Of a stretch of 64,000 bases of DNA, positions 8,585 through 15,666 are shown one piece after another. Made by a program: the position numbers and the translations under genes. Origin of the DNA: Amycolatopsis sp. (lineage in GTDB: Bacteria; Actinomycetota; Actinomycetes; Mycobacteriales; Pseudonocardiaceae); assembly GCF_025464955.1 (NCBI RefSeq), contig NZ_JAODNM010000167.1:1-64000 (forward strand). The letters are read 5' to 3'. Each line of letters starts with the position of its first letter. Positions within the stretch are counted from its first letter, which is position 1. The notes below the pieces were generated by a model, which was given only the letters and a program-made list of their open reading frames with translations, had not been told where the DNA came from and did no database searches.

Positions 8585-9058
8585 GTGAATTCCGACGAGC
8601 AGAAATGGCTGGAAGAGGCCGTCCGGCTCGCCACCGACAACGTGACGGCGGGCGGTGGTCCGTTCGGCGCGCTCATTGTGCGCGATGGCGAACTTCTCGC
8701 GACGGGAACCAACCAGGTGACCCCGAACCTCGACCCGACAGCGCACGCGGAAGTCGTCGCCATTCGCGCCGCGTGCCAGCTGATCGGTGATTTCAAACTC
8801 ACCGGGTGTGTGCTTGTTTCCTCTTGCGAGCCTTGCCCTTTGTGTCTGTCCGCGGCCCTGTGGGCGCGGGTCGACAAGGTGATCTATGCCGCCGATCGTG
8901 ATGACGCCGCCAAAGCGGGTTTCGACGATCGCGAGTTCTACGAGCTCTTTGGTAAACCCCGCGAGAGCTGGCCGATCGGTATCGACCAGGTCGGGATCGA
9001 GCAGTACTTCGAGCCTTTTCAGGCGTGGGTGTCGAAACCCGATAAGCGCGCCTACTAG
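8585..9058 (+). CDS. guaD: Guanine deaminase (cytidine-deaminase fold)
   Basis: A 157-residue zinc deaminase of the CDA fold. His54-Ala-Glu56 supplies the zinc ligand and the proton shuttle, and Cys84 and Cys87 in CEPCPLC complete the zinc site; the tail DREFYELFGKPRE is typical of bacterial guanine deaminases related to Bacillus GuaD. It converts guanine to xanthine, the substrate of the dehydrogenase encoded just upstream. GTG start with AGGAG eight bases before it. It ends the operon; a perfect hairpin starts two bases after its stop. Confidence 0.9.
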   Translation: MNSDEQKWLEEAVRLATDNVTAGGGPFGALIVRDGELLATGTNQVTPNLDPTAHAEVVAIRAACQLIGDFKLTGCVLVSSCEPCPLCLSAALWARVDKVIYAADRDDAAKAGFDDREFYELFGKPRESWPIGIDQVGIEQYFEPFQAWVSKPDKRAY

Positions 9059-9060
9059 GA

Positions 9061-9106
9061 CTCGTGAGTGTTCCGGCTCGTTCTAACGAGCCGGAACACT
9101 CACGAG
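9061..9106. terminator. Perfect hairpin after guaD, CTCGTGAGTG repeat family
   Basis: Arms of 22 bases (9061-9082 and 9085-9106) pair perfectly around CT. There is no T-run. The position directly after guaD suggests a terminator of the xdh-guaD operon; the same core recurs at 19667-19742 and, diverged, at 299-351. Confidence 0.75.
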
Positions 9107-9153
9107 CTCTTTGTCCCCAGGTCGAGCACGCCCACATTGTCGTGGAGAGACTC

Positions 9154-10599
9154 ATGACCCAATTACGCACCGACCGTCCCCACACCTCCCCCGAACCCGT
9201 TCCCCACAAAGTGTCCGTAGTGGACAAGTTCTTCAAGATCTCCTTTCGTGGCAGCACTTTCGGCCGTGAGGTCCGCGGTGGAGTCACCACCTTCGTCGCG
9301 ATGTGCTACATCGTGCTGCTCAACCCGCTCATCCTCGGGGCGTCCGCCGACATCACCGGCGCGCACCTGAGCACCCAACAGGTCACCACCGCCACGGCGC
9401 TGGCGGCCGGCATCACCACGATCCTGATGGGCCTGGTCGGCAACGCGCCGCTCGCGCTGGCCGCCGGGCTCGGCGTCAACGGCGTCGTCGCGTTCCAGAT
9501 GGCTCCGACGATGACCTGGGCGCAGGCGTTCGGACTTGTTGTCCTCGAAGGCGTCTGCATCGTTCTGATGGCCGTTTCCGGGGTCCGGGAACGGATCATC
9601 AATGCGATCCCGACCCCGCTGAAGATCGCGATCACCGTCGGGATCGGGCTCTACATCGCGCTCGTGGGCCTGGTCAGCTCCGGTTTCGTGACCAGGACCC
9701 CGGACGCCGCGCATTCGACGGTCCCGGTGCGGATGGGTATCGGCGGGCACCTGGTCGGCTGGCCGATCGCGATCTTCTGCGTCGGGCTGCTGCTGATGAT
9801 CGTGCTGATCAGCCGGGCTGTCCCGGGCGCGGTGCTGATCAGCATCCTGGTCGCGACCGTACTCGCGGTCATCGTCAACAGCGTGTTCCACGTGCAGGGC
9901 TGGGGACTGGTCTCCCCGAACCTGCCGGAGCACATCGTCGCGAGCCCGGATTTCAGCCTGCTCGGGCACATCGACCTGTTCGGCGGCTTCGGCTCGGCGG
10001 GCGTCACTACCGCGATCGTCTTCCTGTTCACCTTGGTGCTGTCGGGTTTCTTCGACGCCATGGGCACGATCACGAGCGTTTCGGCGGAAGCGGGCCTGGT
10101 CAAGGACGGCCGTGTCGAGGGGATGGGCCGTATCCTGCTCGTTGACGGCATCGGCGCGTTCGCCGGCGGTTTCACCGGTTCGGCGCCGAACACCGTGTTC
10201 CTCGAATCCGCGGCCGGCGTCGGCGAAGGAGCGCGTACGGGCCTCGCGAGTGTGGTGACCGGCGCGTTGTTCACCGCGACGCTGTTCTTCACGCCTCTCG
10301 CGGCGGTCGTGCCGGCACAGGCCGCCGCCCCGGCACTGGTGGTGATCGGCGGGATGATGATGGCGCAGTGCCGTCGGATTCCTTGGGAGGACTTGGATTT
10401 CGCGATCCCGGTGTTCCTCACGATCGCGTTGATCCCCTTCACCTACTCGATCACGAACGGTATCGGCGCCGGGCTCGTCGCGTATGTGCTGATCCGGGTG
10501 TGCAAGGGAAAGGTGCGCGAGGTTGGCTGGCTGCTGGGCATCCTGGCCGTGGTGTTCACGGCGTACTTCGCGATCGAAGGGGTGACGTCGTGGTTCTGA
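9154..10599 (+). CDS. NCS2-family purine permease (AzgA-like guanine/hypoxanthine transporter)
   Basis: A 481-residue polytopic membrane protein. FGREVRGGVTTFVAMCYI near residue 30 is the N-terminal signature of the AzgA-type NCS2 permeases, and about a dozen hydrophobic segments follow. The ATG at 9154 has GGAGAG at a good distance; an upstream GTG in the same frame would place the start inside the hairpin repeat. It would import guanine, hypoxanthine or adenine for the pathway encoded on both sides. Xanthine/urate transport is less likely because those carriers belong to another NCS2 branch. Its 3' end overlaps the next gene. Confidence 0.9.
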   Translation: MTQLRTDRPHTSPEPVPHKVSVVDKFFKISFRGSTFGREVRGGVTTFVAMCYIVLLNPLILGASADITGAHLSTQQVTTATALAAGITTILMGLVGNAPLALAAGLGVNGVVAFQMAPTMTWAQAFGLVVLEGVCIVLMAVSGVRERIINAIPTPLKIAITVGIGLYIALVGLVSSGFVTRTPDAAHSTVPVRMGIGGHLVGWPIAIFCVGLLLMIVLISRAVPGAVLISILVATVLAVIVNSVFHVQGWGLVSPNLPEHIVASPDFSLLGHIDLFGGFGSAGVTTAIVFLFTLVLSGFFDAMGTITSVSAEAGLVKDGRVEGMGRILLVDGIGAFAGGFTGSAPNTVFLESAAGVGEGARTGLASVVTGALFTATLFFTPLAAVVPAQAAAPALVVIGGMMMAQCRRIPWEDLDFAIPVFLTIALIPFTYSITNGIGAGLVAYVLIRVCKGKVREVGWLLGILAVVFTAYFAIEGVTSWF

Positions 10600-10964
10600 T
10601 GTTCCTCAACGGCGGCGGTATGCGTGGCGGTCCGCTGCACGCCCAGCTCCAAGGAGCGCCACTGCTGTGCACCGCGCGTTCGGCGCCGAAGTACCGTTAT
10701 TTCTCGGTGGGGGACCGGTTCCCGGCGATGTACCAGGTTGCGTCGGGTGGCGCGAGCGTGGCGGGCGAGGTCTACGACCTGCCCCTCGACGTGCTGCGCG
10801 ACCACTTGGTTCCGGCTGAGCCACCGGAACTCGAACTGGGCCTCATCGAGCTGGAGGACGGTGGTGCCTGCCTCGCCACAGTCCTCCGGGAGTCCGCTGT
10901 GGACTCTCCTGAGCTGATCGACATCACCGCCGTCGGTGATTGGCGGGTCTACCGCGGAGACTGA
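10590..10964 (+). CDS. Allophanate hydrolase C-terminal-domain-like protein (gamma-glutamylcyclotransferase fold)
   Basis: A small 124-residue protein. FLNGGGMRGGPLHAQLQGA, TARSAPKYRYFSVGDRFPAM, GEVYDLPLDVLRDHL and PELELGLIELEDG match the C-terminal domain of allophanate hydrolase, normally fused behind an amidase domain that is absent here. The GTG at 10590 has GAAGGGG seven bases upstream and lies within the end of the permease gene; an ATG at 10599 in the same frame is the alternative. In the full-length enzyme this domain acts on the product of the amidase step. Here it is co-transcribed with a purine permease, so a role in ureide or purine metabolism is inferred, reaction unknown. Confidence 0.75.
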   Translation: MVLMFLNGGGMRGGPLHAQLQGAPLLCTARSAPKYRYFSVGDRFPAMYQVASGGASVAGEVYDLPLDVLRDHLVPAEPPELELGLIELEDGGACLATVLRESAVDSPELIDITAVGDWRVYRGD

Positions 10965-10985
10965 GCGAGGTGCCAGTGGCACCCG

Positions 10986-11654
10986 TTACCGGATAAGGAT
11001 TCCCGGGGCGACCCGCGCGGAGACGATGCCGCGATCGGGCTTGCCAAGGCGGAACCGGACTTTGCCCTTCAGTACGGTTCCGGACTCCGCGAAGCCGTCG
11101 ACGAGCTCCTCTCCGGGGAACAGGGTGAACGTCCAGTGCTCGTTGCTCTCGCAGTCCGGGAACACGTTTCCGCCCTGCAGCACCCGCGCGCCCCAGACTT
11201 GGCGGGTCATCATGCGGCGGGTGTCGATGCCGCCGACGGTGAACATCGACTCCGGTGCGGCCTTCACTTGCGTATAGCTGCCGAGCGAGGGGCCGTACCG
11301 GCCCGTCACGGTGGCGACCATCGTCCACGGCGTCCCACTTCGGGCACCCAGCGTCCCGGCGGGCAGGCGTTCGTCGAAGAAGTCGTCGCCGAGTTGCTGC
11401 CGCGCCACCGGCCGGCGCGTGTCCAGCTTCGCCGGGTCGGGCACGAGGAGGACGCCGTACGTCGTTTCCTCGGCGAACCGCGCGCCGGCGAACCGCTCCC
11501 GCAGCCCCGTGACTGCCGCCTCCGCCTTGCGCCACTGCTCAGCCGTGAACGCCTTGCCCAGGTATCCGCTCGTCACCGACGGGAGGTCGGCGACGGGACG
11601 TCGTGCCCACCCCGACTTCGCCAGGAACGCGATCTGGTCCGCCTTGAACGTCAT
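10986..11654 (-). CDS. Protein of unknown function (222 aa)
   Basis: I do not recognise this family. The protein is soluble, rich in Arg and Val, with no signal peptide or membrane segment. It is ATGA-coupled to the short upstream gene at 11651-11851, so the two form one translational unit. It is convergent with the permease operon, leaving only 21 bases between stop codons. Codon use is like that of its neighbours, which supports it being a real gene. Confidence 0.65.
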   Translation of the reverse strand: MTFKADQIAFLAKSGWARRPVADLPSVTSGYLGKAFTAEQWRKAEAAVTGLRERFAGARFAEETTYGVLLVPDPAKLDTRRPVARQQLGDDFFDERLPAGTLGARSGTPWTMVATVTGRYGPSLGSYTQVKAAPESMFTVGGIDTRRMMTRQVWGARVLQGGNVFPDCESNEHWTFTLFPGEELVDGFAESGTVLKGKVRFRLGKPDRGIVSARVAPGILIR

Positions 11655-11851
11655 CGGCGGGCCCCGGCGTCGAAGGTGCGGTCGACCTGGGCGACGCCAA
11701 GCGCCGTCCGGTCGTGGCGGAGTCGTTCGCGGAAGGCGTTGTACGTTTCTGCCCGTTCCAGGTCCTTCGCGCGAGGTTTCTCCGGTATTCGCCGCAGTAC
11801 CTCGAGGAGCGCGGGTAGCTGGAGCTTCGGGCGGGAGTGAGGATCGAGCAT
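11651..11851 (-). CDS. Small protein of unknown function (66 aa)
   Basis: A short basic, helical protein beginning MLDPHSRPKLQLPALLEVL. I chose the ATG at 11851; in-frame codons further upstream would run into the terminal part of the TetR gene. It overlaps the following 222-residue gene by four bases (ATGA), so it is probably translated together with it. No domain recognised. Confidence 0.55.
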   Translation of the reverse strand: MLDPHSRPKLQLPALLEVLRRIPEKPRAKDLERAETYNAFRERLRHDRTALGVAQVDRTFDAGARR

Positions 11852-11870
11852 CAACTCACGATAGGCCGTT

Positions 11871-12452
11871 CTAGCCCGAGCCTTCGGCCAATGCGGCTTT
11901 CGCAGCGAGCGCCGTGGTGGCACCGGCGACGGCGAGGGGTTCGGTGTCGCGGAGGGCGCGGCTCAGGACGAAGGCGCCTTCGAGGCTGTTCACCAGCGAG
12001 ATGGTGAGCTTGCGCGCGGTGGCTTCTGGCAGGCCGAAAGGCTGGAACTTGGCTGTGCCGTAGTCGATCCAGGCAGTGAAGACCTCCGCGGTGGCCTTGC
12101 GCAGGGGTTCGTTGGTGCTGGCGACTTCCAGGGCGACGGTCGCTATCGGGCAGGCGTCGGCGTAGTCGGTTTCGCGCAGCGTGACCGCGGCGCCGGCGAA
12201 GGCGGCTTCGACGCCGTGGACGAGGTCGGTCTCGTTGTCGAAGAAGATGTCGAACAGCTGGAGGTACATCATCCCGGAGGCGTGGATGACCTCGACGCCG
12301 AGCTGCTCCTTGCCGCCGGGGAAGAAGTGGTACAGCGACCCGAAGGGCGCGCCGGCCGCGGTCACGATCTGCTTGAGGCCCGTGCCGGTGTAACCGTTGC
12401 GGCGAAACAGTTCCGCGCTGGCTTCCATGATGCGGTCCTTCGTGCCTGCCAC
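11871..12452 (-). CDS. TetR/AcrR-family transcriptional regulator (LmrA/YxaF-like)
   Basis: A 193-residue repressor. The N-terminal HTH is clear: RIMEASAELFRRNGYTGTGL followed by IVTAAGAPFGSLYHFFPGGKE. The C-terminal ligand domain (CPIATVALEVAS near residue 105) resembles the LmrA/YxaF subgroup. GTG start with GAGGAG upstream. It is divergent from an alpha/beta hydrolase gene with 84 bases between them that contain a dyad at 12504-12515, so repression of both genes is likely. Ligand unknown. Confidence 0.9.
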   Translation of the reverse strand: MAGTKDRIMEASAELFRRNGYTGTGLKQIVTAAGAPFGSLYHFFPGGKEQLGVEVIHASGMMYLQLFDIFFDNETDLVHGVEAAFAGAAVTLRETDYADACPIATVALEVASTNEPLRKATAEVFTAWIDYGTAKFQPFGLPEATARKLTISLVNSLEGAFVLSRALRDTEPLAVAGATTALAAKAALAEGSG

Positions 12453-12503
12453 CCGTGCTCCTCGCGTCAGTGTTGCGTCTGCGTCCGAGTGTAGGCTACT
12501 TTG

Positions 12504-12515
12504 TCGCTAGAGCGA
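12504..12515. promoter_or_regulatory. Candidate TetR operator
   Basis: TCGCT-AG-AGCGA is a 12-base dyad in the centre of the 84-base divergent gap between the TetR gene and the hydrolase gene. Position suits autorepression; TetR operators are usually longer, so the outer contacts are uncertain. Confidence 0.45.
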
Positions 12516-12536
12516 TCTATCAAATCGGGGGCGAGC

Positions 12537-13376
12537 ATGTCCGAGATAGAACTTTCCGTCGGTCCGATCGAGTACGGGGACACCGGCGGAGACGGCCCGG
12601 TGCTGGTCTTCATGCACGGGCTGACCATGGACGGCTCGGTGTGGCGCAAAGTCGTCCCCGGCCTGCCCGGATACCGCTGCCTGACACCGACCTGGCCGGT
12701 CGGCAGCCACCGCAAGCCGATGCACCCGGACGCTGACCTCTCGCTGCGTAACCTCGCGTTGCTCATCGACGAGTTCCTCGCCGAGCTCGACTTGAGCGAC
12801 GTCACGTTGGTTCTCAACGACTGCGGAGGCGGCCAGGTGTTGCTGTCCGAAGGCCGCGCGGATCGCGTCGGCAGGCTGGTCCTGACCTCGTGCGAGGCGT
12901 TCGACAACTACCCGCCGGGGTTGCCGGGCAAGCTGCTCATCGTCGCGTGCCGGATTCCCGGCGGCTTCCGATTCCTGATGAACCTGTTCCGCTTCAGGAT
13001 CTTCCGCCGCGCTCCGACGTCATGGGGCTGGATGAGCAAGCGCCCGGTGCCCACCGAGGTGATGGACGACTGGTTCCGGCCTTCGCAGGACCAGCCCGAG
13101 ATTCGCCGCGACCTGCTCAAGTACGTCCGGTCCGTGCCGCCGAAGGCGAAACTGCTCGAATGGTCCGCGCAGATGGCCTCCTTCGAGCGTCCCGTCCTGG
13201 TGGCGTGGGCGAAGGAGGACAAGCTGATGCCGATCGAACACGGAAGCCGGCTGGCCAAGCTCTTCCCCGACGCCCGGCTGGTCGAGATCGAGGACAGCTA
13301 CACCCTCATTCCTGAAGATCAGCCAGACGTCCTCGCCGCCCTGATCCGCGACTTCGTCCCAGCCCACGTCCCCTAA
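12537..13376 (+). CDS. Alpha/beta-fold hydrolase
   Basis: A 279-residue alpha/beta hydrolase. It shows the oxyanion strand FMHGLTMDGSVW near residue 25, LNDCGGGQ near residue 95 in the place of the usual G-x-S-x-G nucleophile elbow, and VAWAKEDKLMP near 220 at the acid position. With Asp-Cys-Gly-Gly at the elbow, the nucleophile would be Asp, as in haloalkane dehalogenase or epoxide hydrolase relatives, rather than Ser. The final His region reads IEDSYTLIPEDQP, with Tyr where the catalytic His is normally found, so activity is uncertain. Start at ATG 12537 behind a GGGGGCGAG ribosome site. Likely controlled by the divergent TetR. Confidence 0.85.
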   Translation: MSEIELSVGPIEYGDTGGDGPVLVFMHGLTMDGSVWRKVVPGLPGYRCLTPTWPVGSHRKPMHPDADLSLRNLALLIDEFLAELDLSDVTLVLNDCGGGQVLLSEGRADRVGRLVLTSCEAFDNYPPGLPGKLLIVACRIPGGFRFLMNLFRFRIFRRAPTSWGWMSKRPVPTEVMDDWFRPSQDQPEIRRDLLKYVRSVPPKAKLLEWSAQMASFERPVLVAWAKEDKLMPIEHGSRLAKLFPDARLVEIEDSYTLIPEDQPDVLAALIRDFVPAHVP

Positions 13377-13380
13377 CCCC

Positions 13381-13444
13381 CGCAACTCGCCGTCGAGTTG
13401 CGATAGTTGAACCGCGCACCATCGCAACTCGCCGTCGAGTTGCG
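13381..13444. repeat. Two tandem copies of the CGCAACTCG palindrome (copies 3 and 4)
   Basis: Perfect 22-base palindromes at 13381-13402 and 13423-13444, separated by 20 bases, starting four bases after the hydrolase stop. Because both are identical palindromes they can fold singly or pair with each other. Position suggests a transcription terminator. Confidence 0.8.
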
Positions 13445-13450
13445 GTGCGG

Positions 13451-13824
13451 GTGGGTGCCGGGTGATGTGGACTGGCTCCGTTTTACCGCGGCAGGGATGC
13501 GGGGCGGGTGGTGTGGGGAAGGGATTCTGAAGGTCGGTTGGGGTGGCTGGGTGGTGTCGGTGTGGCTGGTGAGGTTTTTGAGGCCAGTGGGTGTGGTCGG
13601 CTGGTGGTGACTGTGGGACTCGTCGGCCTGAACGTGGGACTCGCCGGGCTGGAGTGTGGGACTCGCCGATGTGCTGTGCGAGTCCCACGTTCAGCGAGGG
13701 CGAGTCCCACGTTCAGACCGGCGAGTCCCACACCCGGCTCCGGACGCCGGCATTCGCCGTACACCGACACGACCCGGCCCTTGCTGCGGTAAAACGCAGC
13801 CAGTCCACAGCAACCAGCACCCAC
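13451..13824. repeat. Composite inverted-repeat element, no gene inside
   Basis: The left flank (13466-13494) and right flank (13784-13809) are inverted copies of one roughly 26-29 base sequence (core GGACTGGCT and GTTTTACCGC) with one mismatch and a three-base indel. Weaker complementarity continues outward to about 13451 and 13824. The interior has no credible reading frame. Its first 110 bases are strikingly G/T-rich on the plus strand, and it then carries six copies of a 10-base motif in both orientations. The layout looks like a non-autonomous mobile element or a large folded RNA. Confidence 0.65.
13613..13731. repeat. Cluster of six GTGGGACTCG motifs, three direct and three inverted
   Basis: Forward copies start at 13613, 13634 and 13656; reverse-complement copies start at 13679, 13701 and 13722. 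Spacing is 21-22 bases within each trio and 23 at the switch, close to two helical turns. The trios face each other and can pair into a long hairpin. Several copies are followed by CG or TTCAG, so the repeated unit is longer than the ten-base core in places. Confidence 0.8.
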
Positions 13825-13865
13825 ACATACGACCGAAGAGCCACAAAAGTACAAAAGTGCCCGCT

Positions 13866-14768
13866 CTAGAAGGTGGGGAGTGTGTGCCAGGCGAGGCCGG
13901 GGTCTTCGGCGTCGTCGCGCAGGATCGTGCCTTCGATGAGGCCGTACGGCCGGTCGGCGGCGTAGAAGACCTCGTTGTCGTTGCTCAGCCCGAACGGCTT
14001 GAGGTCGACCAGGAAATGGTGCTTGTTCGGCAGCGAAAGCCGGACTTCGGCGACCTCGGACCGGGCCTCGAGCACCGCTTCGCCCATTGCGTACAGCGTT
14101 TGCTGCAGCGACAGACTGTGTTTCGTGGCAAAGGTTTCCAGCATGATCCGGCGGACTTCGTGATGGCTCTTCGGCCAATCGATGTCCCAGTTGCCGTCAC
14201 TGCCCTGGTAACGCCAACGCGCTGTCACGGCCGTCGCGAGAATGCGATCGGACGTCTCGGCGAGCGTGGTGTACTTGTCCCGCGGGAAACCGTGGAACTC
14301 CGAACCCGTCGACTTCAGCAGCACGAGGTCGTCCAAACCGGACACGACCCAGGCCCGGTCGCCGTCCACCGTCACCGCTGTGGTGCGTTTCTCGTTGCCC
14401 GCCTTGGAGAACGAGTGGTCGTGGGGTTTGCCGTCGACGGCGATCCGGTCCCAGCCGTGCTCGTCGATGAGGATCCGCGCGCCGCTGATGTGGCCGAACG
14501 AGTCGACGAAGTGCCGTCCGAGGCGCAGCGCGAAGTCCTCGATCTCACCGACTGGGCTTTCCTTGGCGAACGCGTAGACGGTGTTCTTCTGCGTGTCCGT
14601 CGCGACGACGTCGGCGTTGTCGCCGGTCAGGTGCGTGCTTTCCAGGCTGCCGCGCAACGACGTCGACACGGTCAGGTCCTTGACGTGGTGCACCGGGCCG
14701 GACCGGCTGACCGTGACGAGCCGGACTTCGGCCTTGCCGTACTGGTTGGGTCCCAAAACGATGGCCAC
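13866..14768 (-). CDS. pucL: Urate oxidase (uricase), cofactor-independent
   Basis: A 300-residue uricase with its two tandem T-fold halves. It starts MAIVLGPNQYGKAEVRLV, in which the Lys of the active site is present. It also shows STHLTGDNADVVATDTQKNTVY near residue 45, holding the catalytic Thr; LPNKHHFLVDL and NDNEVFYAADRPYG follow near the end. It oxidises urate to 5-hydroxyisourate. It is the last gene of a three-gene minus-strand operon, three bases after the HIU hydrolase gene. The promoter at 15620-15648 should serve all three. Confidence 0.95.
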   Translation of the reverse strand: MAIVLGPNQYGKAEVRLVTVSRSGPVHHVKDLTVSTSLRGSLESTHLTGDNADVVATDTQKNTVYAFAKESPVGEIEDFALRLGRHFVDSFGHISGARILIDEHGWDRIAVDGKPHDHSFSKAGNEKRTTAVTVDGDRAWVVSGLDDLVLLKSTGSEFHGFPRDKYTTLAETSDRILATAVTARWRYQGSDGNWDIDWPKSHHEVRRIMLETFATKHSLSLQQTLYAMGEAVLEARSEVAEVRLSLPNKHHFLVDLKPFGLSNDNEVFYAADRPYGLIEGTILRDDAEDPGLAWHTLPTF

Positions 14769-14771
14769 CGG

Positions 14772-15098
14772 TTAGCTCCCTCGGTAGGTGGAATAGGAGA
14801 ACGGGCTGAGCAGGACCGGCACATGGTGGTGCGCGCCGGGATCGAGGATCCGGAACGAGATAACGACTTCCGGGAAGAACGCGTCCGGCTCGAGGTATGC
14901 GCCGGTGTCGAAAGTCAGCCGGTAGACGCCCGCGTCGAGCCGCTCGGGCCCGAGGTCGCGGATGCGGCCGTCGTGGTCGGTGCGCCCCTCGGCGAGCAGG
15001 GACCAACCGTCGACACCCCGCGCGTCGAGCCGGACGTGGATGCCAGGAGCGGGTTTACCGACGGCGGTGTCGAGCACGTGCGTCGTAATGAGACTCAT
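14772..15098 (-). CDS. pucM: 5-Hydroxyisourate hydrolase (transthyretin-like)
   Basis: A 108-residue HIU hydrolase. The conserved N-terminal TTHVLDTAVGKPAPGI carries the catalytic His, and the C-terminus ends YRGS, the hallmark tetrapeptide that separates the enzymes from transthyretin. It turns 5-hydroxyisourate, the uricase product, into OHCU. The start ATG overlaps the stop of the OHCU decarboxylase gene by four bases, and uricase follows after three bases. Confidence 0.95.
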   Translation of the reverse strand: MSLITTHVLDTAVGKPAPGIHVRLDARGVDGWSLLAEGRTDHDGRIRDLGPERLDAGVYRLTFDTGAYLEPDAFFPEVVISFRILDPGAHHHVPVLLSPFSYSTYRGS

Positions 15099-15574
15099 GC
15101 GGACACAGCTTTCTCCAGTCGCAGCTTCGCGATCTTCGCGAGTTCACGCCCGGCGATGGTGAGTTCGGTGTCGGGGTCGTTGCCGAGACGTCCGCGCAGG
15201 TCGTCGAGCAGTTCCTCGCCGCTGCGGCCGCTGGCGCACACGAGGTAGACGTGCCCGAACCGCTGTTCGTACTCGGCGTTCGCGGCGGCGAACTTCGCCG
15301 CCGTGGAACTGTCCACACCGGACTGTTCGGAGCGGGACCAGTTCGCGCCCGTACCGCTGCCGGACGCCTTTTCGCCGATCCGGGGGTGCGCGGCCATCGC
15401 CGCGCGGACCTCATCGGGTAGTAGCGGTGTCGCCGCATCGCACGCCGTGAGCAGCGCGTTCACGTCTGTGTAGGGGCGTCCGCTGAGCAGCGCGTCGACC
15501 CAGCGGGGGACGGCGAGACACGTCGTGAGCAGGTCTCGGACGTCGGACTGGTTGAACTCGGAGAGGGTAGGCAA
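15095..15574 (-). CDS. uraD: OHCU decarboxylase
   Basis: A 159-residue 2-oxo-4-hydroxy-4-carboxy-5-ureidoimidazoline decarboxylase. AAHPRIGEKA near residue 65 holds the catalytic His, and the downstream pattern AKFAAANAEYEQRFGHVYLVCASGRS (read here as one motif spanning about 25 positions) is typical. I start it at a TTG (15574), which opens LPTLSEFNQSD like family members and has GGGAG five bases upstream; an ATG/GTG further up would add an unconserved tail. It makes S-allantoin. First gene of the operon with pucM and pucL. Confidence 0.9.
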   Translation of the reverse strand: MPTLSEFNQSDVRDLLTTCLAVPRWVDALLSGRPYTDVNALLTACDAATPLLPDEVRAAMAAHPRIGEKASGSGTGANWSRSEQSGVDSSTAAKFAAANAEYEQRFGHVYLVCASGRSGEELLDDLRGRLGNDPDTELTIAGRELAKIAKLRLEKAVSA

Positions 15575-15619
15575 GCGGGCTCCCGCGATTTTGCATGGTG
15601 GAAAAGTAATTCTGCCCAA

Positions 15620-15659
15620 ACGGTACGGCCGACGCTCGTTGTCGTCAACAGTTTGTTGA
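15620..15659 (-). promoter_or_regulatory. Promoter of the uricase operon with an operator dyad over the -35
   Basis: On the minus strand TTGACG (15648-15643) and TACCGT (15625-15620) are separated by exactly 17 bases, a good vegetative promoter for the uraD-pucM-pucL operon. A perfect dyad, TCAACA-GTT-TGTTGA on the plus strand (15645-15659), overlaps the -35 box. A repressor bound there would block RNA polymerase. The adjacent HTH regulator gene ends 8 bases away. Confidence 0.6.
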
Positions 15660-15666
15660 AACCGAG

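Noticed and set aside
13613..13731. CRISPR-like array of short regularly spaced repeats
   Set aside because: The shared core is only ten bases, half the copies are inverted, spacers are shorter than any CRISPR spacer, and there are no cas genes.
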